Assembly: GCF_001424565.1 (NCBI RefSeq)
Contig: NZ_LMOL01000006.1
Coordinates: 43,438 to 91,402 of the forward strand
DNA length: 47,965 nt
DNA from: Arthrobacter sp. Leaf141
GTDB taxonomy: Bacteria > Actinomycetota > Actinomycetes > Actinomycetales > Micrococcaceae
Direction of reading: 5' to 3'
The notes under the pieces were generated by a model. The model worked only from the letters and a program-made list of their open reading frames with translations, searched no databases and had not been told where the DNA came from. This document shows, piece after piece, positions 7,757 through 16,918 of the stretch; the first letter of the stretch is position 1, and every line of letters starts with the position of its first letter. A program made the position numbers and the translations under genes.

Positions 7757-8057
7757 GTGCACCACCTCCTGCGTTTTCCTGCAGGGCTGACATGACATGC
7801 GTGGAGAACTTGGCCGTCTCGATGAGATCTGAGTTCGTCTTGCTCACCACGGCGTTGGTCTGATTGGCGAGCGCAGCGGCGGACTGCCAGTTGTTTCGGT
7901 CTGTGGTGACCTGGACGTTGGCGTTTTCCAGGACCCTGACAACATCGTTGTGAGATGCGCGGGTGACCAGCCTGCCGGTGAAAACTAGCCAGAACACAGC
8001 GAGCGTCGCAGCAACCGGTGACGAAAGGCTAACCCATGCAGGGATTCCATCAATCAT
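7731..8057 (-). CDS. Membrane-anchored protein with periplasmic-type coiled coil
   Basis: 108 aa. One hydrophobic helix lies near the N-terminus (about 9-28, SLSSPVAATLAVFWLVFTG), followed by a long polar helical region (about 35-95) rich in Asn, Thr, Ala and Gln. The topology resembles spanins or other lysis accessory proteins, but spanins act on an outer membrane, which actinobacteria of this type lack, so the function is open. It overlaps the spike gene by 4 bases and the next gene by 26. Confidence 0.65.
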   Translation of the reverse strand: MIDGIPAWVSLSSPVAATLAVFWLVFTGRLVTRASHNDVVRVLENANVQVTTDRNNWQSAAALANQTNAVVSKTNSDLIETAKFSTHVMSALQENAGGGAHVVPSTSQ

Positions 8058-9802
8058 CGGCCCACGTCCACGGACCAGGCGAAGCTGCAGAACTTTCCGC
8101 CGCCGGCTACCCTGTCGATGTTGATTTTGAAGGAAGCCCCGGTGATGTCGCTGATCCAGAATTTCCCAGCCAGACCCATATCGCTCATTGAGGTGACGTT
8201 GATCCAGCGTGCGGAGGTTACCGGCACGGACAGGCCATGGGTGACGGTGACGGAGGTCTGACCGTCCGTAATGCCTGTGGTGCCAGTCTCCGCAGTGTTG
8301 AAGCCTTGGTTGGCTCGCCAGCGGGCGTTGATCAGGGAACCCGTAGTGGAGACGGGTGTGGTGATGTTGCGGAACCTGTTGCCGATGAAGTTGGACCCGA
8401 TCACGTCTCCGAGCTTGAAGGCCTCGCCCGCGAGGGTTGATTCTGCGAAGAACCCATTGTCGGTGAAGTCTGAACCGGCTGTACCCATGGAACCGATTTC
8501 AACAAGGCCATTGCCGGCTTCGAGTCCGGCCGCGGTGATCAGGATGTTGTTGGTGCTGATCTTGCCGTTGGCAAAGGAAGGCAGGACGATCCATTTACGG
8601 TTGGCCCCGCAGCGGACAGTGTTCCCCGCGATGGTGGTGGACCGCAGGACGGTGGTTCCGGTCTGCCCGATTCCAACAGCGGTGGAGCCGTTGACCTGGA
8701 ACAGGTTGTTGGCGATGAGGTTGTTGTCCTGGAACTGGCCGGTGGAGGCGAATCGGACAGCCGCGCCGCCCCAGGTTCCGTCCACGTCCTCGTATCCGAA
8801 GTAGTTGGATGTGATCACGTTGGCGCTGCCCTGGAGGGTCATGCCGTCGTCGTTGTTGTCCCGTCCGTAGAAAAAGCTGCCCGTGATGGTGCAGCGGGAC
8901 GTTACGACGGCTCCCTTTTCGGTGTTGCGTCCGAAGACGCAGCCCACAAACTGGGAGTTGCGGATCGTCTTTCCTTCGGCGGGCTGGACCCCGACGCGGC
9001 CCCAGTTGAACTTGCAGCCGACGGCGTACAGGTCGTTGATGGAGCCGGTGAGGGCGACGTCGTTGAAGCGGAAGTCCACAAAGTGGAAGATGGGGTGGTT
9101 CATCGTGACGTACGCGCCGATGTTGTTCTGCCAGATGCGCGAGTCCCGGAGTACGGGGAACCGGTCATTGAGCGATCCGTTGTAGGCGCGGTTGAAGTCG
9201 TGGACGTAGACGCCTTCCATCACGAAGGACTGCAGCGTTTCAACGGTCGCCATGTCTACCCAGTGCTGGGATTTGTTCACGCCGCCGAACTCACCGCCGC
9301 AGATACCGCCGCCGATGAGCTCCGAAGTTACCGGCGCCTTGAACATGGCCTTTTGCGGGGTGGCAGGGAGGTTGATGGTGACACCGCGCAGGTCGAACCA
9401 GACGTTCGACTTCAGCGGGATGCCCTCGGCGGTGTACGTCTTGCCCTTCTGACCGGTGACGACGCCGCCGCCAGCTGCCGCGCAGGCGTTGACCGCGGCA
9501 GCCCACTGGGTGGACTCGTTCACCGTCCCGCCGATAGCCCCGAAGTCGGCCACATTGAACACCAGCTCGCCCTTGCCCACCGGACGGCCGCCGCCCTGGG
9601 GAGCGAACCGCCCATCGAGGGCCGCAACGGTTTCTGACGCGGTCTGAGAGACGAGCCCTGCAACAACAAGGTCTTGGAACCCGAGCGGCGGTTCGTTGAA
9701 CCCGGCCGCGTTCTCAAGAGCAGCGACGCGGCCAGCAGTAACGCGGTAGTCCAGGAGGTGCCGCTTCTCCGTGATGAGTCGAACATCTGATGGTTGAGGC
9801 AT
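8054..9802 (-). CDS. Second beta-helix tail spike or fibre
   Basis: 582 aa. Residues 1-75 form a helical adaptor. From about 80 (ELVFNVADFGAIGGTVNES) a pectate-lyase-like right-handed beta-helix starts with the typical ADFGA entry motif and continues to about 500 in N/G-rich rungs. The C-terminal 80 residues include a short beta domain (VTVTHGLSVPV) found in phage tail spikes. It probably binds or cleaves a surface glycan. It lies between the fibre-like gene 9806-10483 and the lysis block. Its adaptor differs from that of the large spike, so the two may occupy different tail positions. Confidence 0.85.
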   Translation of the reverse strand: MPQPSDVRLITEKRHLLDYRVTAGRVAALENAAGFNEPPLGFQDLVVAGLVSQTASETVAALDGRFAPQGGGRPVGKGELVFNVADFGAIGGTVNESTQWAAAVNACAAAGGGVVTGQKGKTYTAEGIPLKSNVWFDLRGVTINLPATPQKAMFKAPVTSELIGGGICGGEFGGVNKSQHWVDMATVETLQSFVMEGVYVHDFNRAYNGSLNDRFPVLRDSRIWQNNIGAYVTMNHPIFHFVDFRFNDVALTGSINDLYAVGCKFNWGRVGVQPAEGKTIRNSQFVGCVFGRNTEKGAVVTSRCTITGSFFYGRDNNDDGMTLQGSANVITSNYFGYEDVDGTWGGAAVRFASTGQFQDNNLIANNLFQVNGSTAVGIGQTGTTVLRSTTIAGNTVRCGANRKWIVLPSFANGKISTNNILITAAGLEAGNGLVEIGSMGTAGSDFTDNGFFAESTLAGEAFKLGDVIGSNFIGNRFRNITTPVSTTGSLINARWRANQGFNTAETGTTGITDGQTSVTVTHGLSVPVTSARWINVTSMSDMGLAGKFWISDITGASFKINIDRVAGGGKFCSFAWSVDVGR

Positions 9803-9805
9803 GCT

Positions 9806-10483
9806 TTAGCTCCTGGCCTTGTAGTACGGGTTGCCGTCGGTGTCCTGAAGGACCGCGACAGTCATGGAACCGAAGTGGATGAACGGCGCGCCGTCGGTGT
9901 CGATGTTCACGTTTGAGGTGTCCATCAGGTCGATGACGCCCTGAGTGCGGGCATCGGTATAGATCCGGGCAACTTCCGCGTTCTGATCGATCAGGCGCCC
10001 GTGCGCGGCGATCCCGGCAGCGTTCGCGGCAACGCCGACTTGCAGGGAACCGATCTGCGCATCATGGGTGCGGTCCTTAGCGTTCAGAGCATCAATCGCC
10101 GCCTGCTGCACGACGTTGCCAGGGTCGCCCTTGTCGCCCTTTGTGATGATCTTGCCGCCCTGAACGTCCGCGAACATGGTCGAGAGCAGGCCGCCGCCCG
10201 CAGGCACCACGACCGGCTCCGGATAACGGTCTGGGGGCTGGTAATTCCCGCCCGAATCGCTCCACTCGATGGTCAGCCAGTAGATAGTGGACGGGTTCGT
10301 GGACTCGGACGCTGCCAGATCGACGCTGAACGCGCCTGCCCCATCAGCAGGCGTCCGGATCTCCTTCGTTGCCAGTACGGAACTGCCAGTAGTCGCAGGC
10401 CGGTCAGGGCGGAAAACCAGCTCCGCAGTCGCACCCAAAGGGAGCGGCCTGAAGTCCTTTGCATTGCCGGTAACCGTAGCCAA
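9806..10483 (-). CDS. Tail fibre/baseplate-linked protein
   Basis: 225 aa. The N-terminal 90 residues look like a beta-sandwich (RPLPLGATAELVFRP..., then IYWLTIEWSD). A short collagen-like KGDKGDPGN segment lies at about 114-122, followed by an Ala-rich helical stretch (about 125-190) and a beta C-terminus. This order of sandwich, GD-rich hinge, helix and tip is common in actinophage minor tail proteins that carry a receptor-binding module. It precedes the second spike by a 3-base gap. Confidence 0.75.
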   Translation of the reverse strand: MATVTGNAKDFRPLPLGATAELVFRPDRPATTGSSVLATKEIRTPADGAGAFSVDLAASESTNPSTIYWLTIEWSDSGGNYQPPDRYPEPVVVPAGGGLLSTMFADVQGGKIITKGDKGDPGNVVQQAAIDALNAKDRTHDAQIGSLQVGVAANAAGIAAHGRLIDQNAEVARIYTDARTQGVIDLMDTSNVNIDTDGAPFIHFGSMTVAVLQDTDGNPYYKARS

Positions 10484-10549
10484 AAGAGCCTCCTTAGGTT
10501 TGTCGCTGAGTGGGGATAGTGGGGAGTAGCCGTAGCGCGGAAGATCCGA

Positions 10550-11338
10550 TCAGGTGATCTTGCGGAGGTTGCCGTCGTCGTCGATGTGCACGTTCGGTTG
10601 GGCGCCACTGGCAGTTCCCGGGTTGGTGATCTTCAGGCCGCCCTGAATGGTTACTGCCCCAACAAGGCGGATTGCTGCTGCCTGGATGCCGGCGAGCGCG
10701 TTGCGGGCGAAGACGAAGGCGTTGCCGGCAGGGCCGGTGATTTGGGGTCCGTCCGTGGTGCCGGAGAGGTAGCCGCCGCCTTCGAACTGGACGCTGCCGC
10801 CGAGCAGGTCGGGGTCTATTGTTAGCCCGCCGGCTTTGATTTTGCCCTCGGTGGTGACGTTGCCGGTGGTGTCGATATTGAACTGCCCAAACTTGACTGA
10901 GCCGTCAGGGTTGATCACGGCGGTTCCGCTGGTGATCTTTCCAGCGGCGCTGATTTCCAAACTGCCAAACTTGGCTGACCCGTCCGGGCGCAACTCGATG
11001 CCACCTGCTTTGAACAGGCCGCCGGAGGCAATCTCCAAGTCATTCAGCACAGTCATGATGCCGGAGACATCCACGCTGCCGCTGACGTCCAGCGGGCCGG
11101 AAATGATGACCTCGCCCACGAAATTCACCAGGCCGGAAGCGAAGAGTCGTCCGATGATCTCCGCGGAGCCTGTCACGCGCAGGCCGCCGTTCTCGATGGT
11201 GATCATGCCGCCGTCGTGGACGGTGAGCCCGCCGCGGCCGATGGCCATGTTGTTCTGGTTCGTGGCATTTTCCAGGGCTCGTAGACGGCGCTCAAAGTCG
11301 TCCCCGTTACCCTGCCCCAGGTTATTGATCTGGCCCAT
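10550..11338 (-). CDS. Minor tail protein with repetitive beta structure
   Basis: 262 aa. After an N-terminal helix (about 14-30, DDFERRLRALENATNQN) the protein consists of repeated short beta units such as GGLTVHDGG, GGLRVTGS and GPLDVSGS, then longer units centred on IxxDGSxKFG. The pattern predicts an elongated beta-solenoid or triple beta fibre at the tail tip. It begins 3 bases after the preceding tail gene and is followed by a 66-base gap with no gene before 9806-10483. Confidence 0.75.
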   Translation of the reverse strand: MGQINNLGQGNGDDFERRLRALENATNQNNMAIGRGGLTVHDGGMITIENGGLRVTGSAEIIGRLFASGLVNFVGEVIISGPLDVSGSVDVSGIMTVLNDLEIASGGLFKAGGIELRPDGSAKFGSLEISAAGKITSGTAVINPDGSVKFGQFNIDTTGNVTTEGKIKAGGLTIDPDLLGGSVQFEGGGYLSGTTDGPQITGPAGNAFVFARNALAGIQAAAIRLVGAVTIQGGLKITNPGTASGAQPNVHIDDDGNLRKIT

Positions 11339-11341
11339 GGG

Positions 11342-12427
11342 TTAGCCTCCTTGTGGCTGCATTTGCAGGGTCACTGTCTCGCGGTCGAAGTTGTACTGGA
11401 TGAGCCGCCACGTGGACCAGCCATCGGGCAGGTTTTTGACGCCCTTGGTCTTCACCAGGCACTCACCGCCCAGGATTAGGTCCGAAACTTCCACCGGGCC
11501 GTCGCACGGGATCTTGAAGCTGAGCTGGCTCGTGGGCCGGTCGGAGACCGCAAGGTCCGCTCGTGTGCGGGCTTCCAGCGGGCCGGGCTCTTTGATGCTT
11601 TGGTATGAGGTCACTCGTTCAATTGCGGGGTACCGGGTGCCGGCCATCGAGTCTGCAGACTTGACCAGTAGGCTTCGACCTGAGCCCTCGCCCGTGCCTA
11701 TGAGCTTGTTGCTCACGCCCGAGCCGGCGTAGGTGAAGTTGATTCCGAAGACTTCGGAACCTGAAGCTGTGGTGTCCCATTCCCTCGGGTTGTAGCCAAG
11801 CCCGGGGGCTGCCCGGAACTCCCACTCAAGGTTCCCCGCCGGTGACTTTTCCGGACTCAGGTCTATGTCCGGGCCACCCTCGGTCTTCATGAGTTCGTCA
11901 AGTGCATCAGCGACGCTCATGAACTTGAAGCCCTCATAGGTGCGGGCATGGTCGCCGGGCACATCAGGCGGGAAAACAATCGGGAGCGCATACCGTTCCT
12001 GCGGCTCCGCGTTGGCGCCCTCAAGGATGACGCCCTTGGCTATCGTTTCCAGCGATTTGCCTGCGTAGGCTATTGGCTCCGCCAGCTGGGAACCCTCGCC
12101 GTGAACCCGCAGAACGTGGCGGTTGTTGAAGATCCACCAGATTTCCCGAAGGTCTGCGGTCACTGTTCCTGCGTCTACATCGTGCACCGGGTCAAGGACG
12201 TAGCCGGCGTACTTCACGATGTCGTCCCACGCGGCAACGAGCACTCGGGCAAGTGGCTCGATGGTGTATTCCGTCACCACTTCATCTACCTCGGGGTCCC
12301 CGACGTTGAACGTCACCCTGCCGGGAACGCCCGCGTTCAATGCTCGCCCGCCAGTGCATTGGGCCGCCGGCAATTCGATCCAGTCCGTCCATGTCAGGCT
12401 GCTCACCGTGTAGTACTTCCAAGCCAC
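11342..12427 (-). CDS. Tail tip (Gp37-like) minor tail protein
   Basis: 361 aa. It resembles the actinophage 'siphovirus ReqiPepy6 Gp37-like' tail proteins that follow Dit: a beta-rich N-terminus (about 1-90, with VLVAAWDDIVKYAGYVLDP), a middle domain, and a C-terminal beta domain (about 290-355). By position it takes the role of Tal in the baseplate, closing the tail tube and carrying the fibres. It starts 10 bases after the Dit gene. Confidence 0.75.
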   Translation of the reverse strand: MAWKYYTVSSLTWTDWIELPAAQCTGGRALNAGVPGRVTFNVGDPEVDEVVTEYTIEPLARVLVAAWDDIVKYAGYVLDPVHDVDAGTVTADLREIWWIFNNRHVLRVHGEGSQLAEPIAYAGKSLETIAKGVILEGANAEPQERYALPIVFPPDVPGDHARTYEGFKFMSVADALDELMKTEGGPDIDLSPEKSPAGNLEWEFRAAPGLGYNPREWDTTASGSEVFGINFTYAGSGVSNKLIGTGEGSGRSLLVKSADSMAGTRYPAIERVTSYQSIKEPGPLEARTRADLAVSDRPTSQLSFKIPCDGPVEVSDLILGGECLVKTKGVKNLPDGWSTWRLIQYNFDRETVTLQMQPQGG

Positions 12428-12436
12428 GGGGCCTCC

Positions 12437-13186
12437 TCAGATATAGGTGTCGTAGACCGCGAAGGACGCTGTCCCAGTCCCGGTAGTGGTGGCGGTTAAA
12501 GAGACGACCGTCTGTGTCCCGGGATTGATGCCCGGGGTGAAGGACTCGGTGATGTTGCCGTGCACTACCAAACCGTTGATCCGCAGCCGGCCGTCGTTGT
12601 AGTCGATGACGTGGGGGACGCCTGGCAGGAGCGGCCTAGTGATCACGAACGCCAGGCCGCCCACGCCGAGCCGGTAACCGCCCGGCATTGAGCCAGCGAC
12701 TGTTGCCACGGGTTTCGCCGGATAGTTGCCTCGGTGGTAGGCGAGCGCGTCAGCGCCTGGTGTCGCTACGAACTCCCGCAGTTCCCCGAATTTTCGGGGG
12801 TCCACGAACTTGAGCGGCACCTGCCACGTTGCCATGGTTGCGGTGAGGGGGCGGAACCGGATACGGCCCACCTTCTTACCGTCCGCCCACTGGGAGGCCC
12901 CGTGCCCTGATACCTGCGCCCTGCCCGTCATGGCGCCGGTGAGGAATATCCCGGCGTCGTGAAGCACTTCGTGGCTGTGCGCGTGGAGGAGTCCGTCGAA
13001 GGTGACTAACCTTGCCCGGTTGTAGATCGGCATGTCATGTTCGCCATCGGCGTCCGGACGGTCGATGACATTTCCCTTCGCTTCGGGGGAGTCCCACCAG
13101 CCGTCCGGCGCGGCGCAGGTCCATCGGCCGAACCGGTCAGTTCCGGAGAGGGTGCGGCCCGCCCACTTGATCTGCTCACTTGCCAA
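12437..13186 (-). CDS. Distal tail (Dit-like) protein
   Basis: 249 aa. The order after the tape measure and the sequence style (WWDSPEAKG early; RARLVTFDG at about 58-66; PLKFVDPRK at about 124-132; C-terminal galectin-like beta domain from 165) fit the siphovirus distal tail protein, the hub joining the tail tube to the tip. It overlaps the tape measure by 11 bases. Confidence 0.8.
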   Translation of the reverse strand: MASEQIKWAGRTLSGTDRFGRWTCAAPDGWWDSPEAKGNVIDRPDADGEHDMPIYNRARLVTFDGLLHAHSHEVLHDAGIFLTGAMTGRAQVSGHGASQWADGKKVGRIRFRPLTATMATWQVPLKFVDPRKFGELREFVATPGADALAYHRGNYPAKPVATVAGSMPGGYRLGVGGLAFVITRPLLPGVPHVIDYNDGRLRINGLVVHGNITESFTPGINPGTQTVVSLTATTTGTGTASFAVYDTYI

Positions 13187-16100
13187 GCCGCACCCCCTGT
13201 TCCCCGAGCTTGTAGGTGATTTCGTCTACGACGGCGCGCTGGACTGCGTGCACGTCAGTGGCCCCGTAGATCTTGATCCCACCGATGTCGATCCGGGTCC
13301 CGGACGTTCCGGCGGCCGAGCCGCTGGGACCGGTCGAGCCGTTGAAGGACTGCGACTGGCCGTACCCGCCCGCCATGGACTTGGACGGAGCCTGGAAGAC
13401 GTCGTCCAAGTTCAGCCCGTCGTTTACCGCTTTGAGCCAGCGGTCGTTGCTCTTGGACTGGCGGCCGTTGATGATCCACTCTTCGCCCTGCAGCCCGATA
13501 GGCTGCCCGCGGACCATGCCCAGGACGTTGTCCCGGCGGAGATCGGCCGGCGCCCGGCCAGGCACCTTACCGCCGGTGTTGAATCCCATGATGGTCCGCA
13601 CCCGCCCGCCGGTTGCACCCCCCGCTGGGGCAAGAACGCCGAGACCCTTTCCGTAGGAGCCGTCCGCCTCCGAAGGAAGCTTCAGAATCCTCTGGAGAGT
13701 TGTCTCATAGGTGTCAATGCGGACAGTGGCGGTCTTCCCGTTGAGCCCATCGGCTTTGTCTCCTACGGCTTGTAGCTTGGCCATGGAGTCGGCGTAGTTC
13801 TGGATCGCCGTCTCAATGGGTACACCTTTGGGAATGCCAAGCGCCGACCGTGCCAAGTCGTCCGCCTTTTCCTCGGAGGCGCCAAAGGCCCGCGCCGTGT
13901 CGTACAGCGACTGGTAGGTGTTGCTGAGCTTGACGCCCAGCTCGTCTTGGCTCGCGCCGTTAGCTGCCATCGCCTCGGTGGTGGCGCGGGCTTTCGACTC
14001 CAGTTCCCCGAAAACGCCGTTGGCCTTCCGGCCTGCCTCCGTAGTGAGGTCGAAGGACCCGGTAGCGGCATCCATGATGGCGTTACCAGCGGACTGCGAG
14101 GCCTTGACCTCATCGATCTTCGCCTTCAGCCCATCCAGGGTCTCCTGATAAGCGGCCTCTGCGTCCCTTGCGGACATGCTGGCCAGCCCGGTCCGGAACA
14201 TCACGTCGAGGAGCTTGGAAAGCGAAAGCACCGTGCCGTCAGCAGCCAGGCCCATATCCTCAAGCTGCTTGGCTGCCTCTTCAGTCAGCTTGGCTTGGTA
14301 CTCGGCTGCCTTGGCAGCGCCCTCCGTTGATCCCTGCACGGCCTTCATGCGGGCCGGAATTTTGCCCAGAGCCAGCTCTTCAAGCTCGTGCTGCTCCAGC
14401 TTCAGGCCGAGTGCCGTTGCCTGCTTCTTGAGCGAATCGGTGTACTGCGGCATCAGCTTGAGCACGTCAGCGATGGACATCCCGGCTTTGCCTTGGGCCT
14501 TGGATGACTTGTCGGCTTCGTCCGCGAGGACCTTGAACGATGAGCCGGCCTTCTCTGCGCCGCCGTTCTGCACCAGGGACACCAGGGTGTTGTCCAGGCT
14601 TCGAACGTTGTCCCGGAATTTCTGGGTGTTCGATGCTCCGCCAACCATGTCGCCGGCCCAGTTGTTCAGGTTGTCGTACCAGTTGAAGTCGTTCACCCGG
14701 ACGAGGGCGTCACCGACGCCGTTGATCTGGGTGCCGAGCCCGCCGGTGCTCTTGACCAGGGCATCAACGTCGTTCGTTGATTTGCCCAGTGTCAGGAACG
14801 CCTGGGCATAGTCCTCAGCGGACTTCGTGCCGTCCTGCCAGGTCTTGCTCACGGCGCCGGCTATTTGCAGCGCCACAAGGCTGCCGGTCAGTGCGCCGGC
14901 TATCTTCGCGGACTTCGACAGGGACCCGTGCAGCTTCTCGTTGCTGCTGCGCAGCTCGTTGAATGCCTTGGCGGACTCGATGGCCCTGGGGAACATGGTG
15001 AGGAACGTTCCGCCGACGAGTGCTGCTCCGCCGGCCGTGGCCGTCAGGCCCAACCCGGTCTGCAGCAGTGGTGCCGGTAGGCCACCCACCATGTCGATCA
15101 GGTCCTCCGCGCCCTGCGTCAGGCCGCGCAGCACCTGATTGGCACCAGACCCGGATTTGAGGAATACCGAGTCCAGGGACCCGCCCAGCTTCTCGACGTC
15201 TCCGGCCAGGTTGTCCTGCTTGATAGCCGCAGTTACGGCGGCGAAACCAGAGTCGTTGACCGCGGTGGTCCATTCCCGGACGCCATCTGCGCCGGTCTTG
15301 TAAAGTACTCGGGCGGCGGTGACCTGCTCGTTACCGAAGATCATTCCCAGCGAGGCGTCTCGCTGCGCATCATTCATGCCGGCGTACGCGCTCTGCAGCT
15401 GACCGGCCATGTTTGCCAGGCCAAGGAACTTGCCCTTGGTGCCGGTGGCTTTGCCGTCCACGTCGTAGAGGTTGATGCCGAGCCGTTCGATTTCCTTAGC
15501 GGCAGCCTTCGACGGGGAAGTCAGCGAGCCAAGCATCCCGCGGAGACCGGTGCCAGCCTTATCTCCAATTATTCCCTGGGTAGCGAAGGCGGCGAGCGCG
15601 CCGGTTGTCTCCTCGATGGAGACTCCCATTCCTGCTGCGACAGGACCCACGTACTCAAGGGCAAGAGCGAGATCGGTGACTTCGCCTTGGGCTTTGCCGG
15701 CTCCGGCGGCGAGGAGGTCCGCGATGTGCGGGATGTCCTTGCCCTTCAGACCGAATTGCGACATGGCTGTGGCTGCAATTTCTGCGGCCTGCCCGACTTC
15801 CAGCGAGCCTGCAGCAGCCAGGGCCAGCGCGCCGTTCAGTCCGCCGGCGAGGATCTCGCGGGTGGTGACGCCAGCCTTGGATAGCTCAGTGATGGCCTGG
15901 GCGGCTTCGCGAGCTGAATAGGAGGTGTCGGCGCCCGCGACGATGGCGGCCTCCCTGAGGAGTGCCATGTCGCCGGCGGAGGCGTGCGTGGCCGCGCGCA
16001 CTTCGGACATTGCCTTGTCGAACTCGGCGTAGGACTTGATGGCCAGGCCAACGCCGACAGAGACAGCTGCGCCGAAGGCCAGCATGGAGCTGCCCGTCCG

Positions 16101-16535
16101 AGCCCAGTTCTCGTCGTTCTTTGTGGCGTTTTGCACCAGCTGGCCGAGGGCCGTGTTGCTCTGGCGGGCTTTGTCGGCCGCGTACTCCTGATCGGCCGCG
16201 AATTCCCGTGTGGCGTCGCTGGCTGCATCCAGACCGAGGGCTGCCGCCTTCGCCTGGGTGACCATCTTGCCGAATTCGTCCCGGAGCTGACCGGTGGCGT
16301 CGTACGACAGGCCCATGCTTTTGGCTTGGGACTGCGCTGCCGCACCGGACTTGATCAGTTCGGCCCGCAGCTCGCCGGCCTTTTTCGCAGTCTCTTCCAG
16401 AGGCTTCTGGGACTGCTCCCCGGTTTCCTTTACTGTCTGGCCGAGTTTTTCCGATGCCTTCGTGGCTTCAGCGAAGTTCTTGCGGAAGTCGCTGATTTCG
16501 GCCTTGAGCCGAACTATTATCTGGCGATCAGACAT
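13176..16535 (-). CDS. Tape measure protein
   Basis: 1119 aa, the longest gene in the phage. The N-terminal 130 residues are Ala/Lys/Glu-rich coiled coil. A TMP core with GAAVSVGVGLAIKSYAEFDKAM at about 150-175 and a long Ala-rich helical body follow, with hydrophobic stretches near 500-530. The C-terminal 150 residues are Gly/Ser-rich. The protein sets tail length and is ejected with the DNA; the length predicts a tail of roughly 170 nm at the usual 1.5 angstrom per residue. The gene lies directly after the tail assembly chaperones. Confidence 0.95.
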   Translation of the reverse strand: MSDRQIIVRLKAEISDFRKNFAEATKASEKLGQTVKETGEQSQKPLEETAKKAGELRAELIKSGAAAQSQAKSMGLSYDATGQLRDEFGKMVTQAKAAALGLDAASDATREFAADQEYAADKARQSNTALGQLVQNATKNDENWARTGSSMLAFGAAVSVGVGLAIKSYAEFDKAMSEVRAATHASAGDMALLREAAIVAGADTSYSAREAAQAITELSKAGVTTREILAGGLNGALALAAAGSLEVGQAAEIAATAMSQFGLKGKDIPHIADLLAAGAGKAQGEVTDLALALEYVGPVAAGMGVSIEETTGALAAFATQGIIGDKAGTGLRGMLGSLTSPSKAAAKEIERLGINLYDVDGKATGTKGKFLGLANMAGQLQSAYAGMNDAQRDASLGMIFGNEQVTAARVLYKTGADGVREWTTAVNDSGFAAVTAAIKQDNLAGDVEKLGGSLDSVFLKSGSGANQVLRGLTQGAEDLIDMVGGLPAPLLQTGLGLTATAGGAALVGGTFLTMFPRAIESAKAFNELRSSNEKLHGSLSKSAKIAGALTGSLVALQIAGAVSKTWQDGTKSAEDYAQAFLTLGKSTNDVDALVKSTGGLGTQINGVGDALVRVNDFNWYDNLNNWAGDMVGGASNTQKFRDNVRSLDNTLVSLVQNGGAEKAGSSFKVLADEADKSSKAQGKAGMSIADVLKLMPQYTDSLKKQATALGLKLEQHELEELALGKIPARMKAVQGSTEGAAKAAEYQAKLTEEAAKQLEDMGLAADGTVLSLSKLLDVMFRTGLASMSARDAEAAYQETLDGLKAKIDEVKASQSAGNAIMDAATGSFDLTTEAGRKANGVFGELESKARATTEAMAANGASQDELGVKLSNTYQSLYDTARAFGASEEKADDLARSALGIPKGVPIETAIQNYADSMAKLQAVGDKADGLNGKTATVRIDTYETTLQRILKLPSEADGSYGKGLGVLAPAGGATGGRVRTIMGFNTGGKVPGRAPADLRRDNVLGMVRGQPIGLQGEEWIINGRQSKSNDRWLKAVNDGLNLDDVFQAPSKSMAGGYGQSQSFNGSTGPSGSAAGTSGTRIDIGGIKIYGATDVHAVQRAVVDEITYKLGEQGVRLGK

Positions 16536-16570
16536 GGACGCTCCAATCGCTATTCAGATGTCCCGGCCAG

Positions 16571-16918
16571 CTAGGCGTGGGTGTCTTTCAGGATGATCTT
16601 TTGGCCGGGAAAGGTTGAACGGTTCTTGTCGGCCCGCATCTCTTCGATGGGGGCGCACCCATGGCAGAGGACCTGATCATCAGCCTCGTGCCGGCCCACG
16701 TTGTGGTCGCCGCGGCTGACCGATGAGTGCAGCCCGCACCCTGGACAAAGGCCGTCCTCGTAGGCCGTCAGCGCGAGCGCAAGGGCGCGGTCGACATAGT
16801 TCCACGTGTTGTCGTTCTTGCGCCCGCGCAGGACCGTCTGGGGTACTTTCCAGTCCCTTGCCGTTCTGGCCTCTAGGAGGACGTGAGCCCATCGTCGTTG
16901 TGCGAGGGCTGTGACGAT
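16571..16918 (-). CDS. Frameshifted extension of the tail assembly chaperone (GT-type)
   Basis: This -1 frame joins the upstream chaperone gene at the slippery site 16918-16924 and adds 115 residues, giving a 323-aa fusion. After the shift it reads IVTALAQRRWAHVLLEAR and then carries a zinc ribbon with CPGCG and CHGC. It ends at the TAG at 16571-16573. No start codon is needed. The arrangement matches the gpG/gpGT logic of siphovirus tail chaperones that recruit the tape measure. The zinc ribbon occurs in related actinophage chaperones. Confidence 0.85.
   Translation of the reverse strand: MVTALAQRRWAHVLLEARTARDWKVPQTVLRGRKNDNTWNYVDRALALALTAYEDGLCPGCGLHSSVSRGDHNVGRHEADDQVLCHGCAPIEEMRADKNRSTFPGQKIILKDTHA

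Noticed and set aside
7731..8057. Spanin (Rz-like) protein
   Set aside because: The topology fits, but spanins disrupt outer membranes, which hosts of this type lack; left as a membrane coiled-coil protein.
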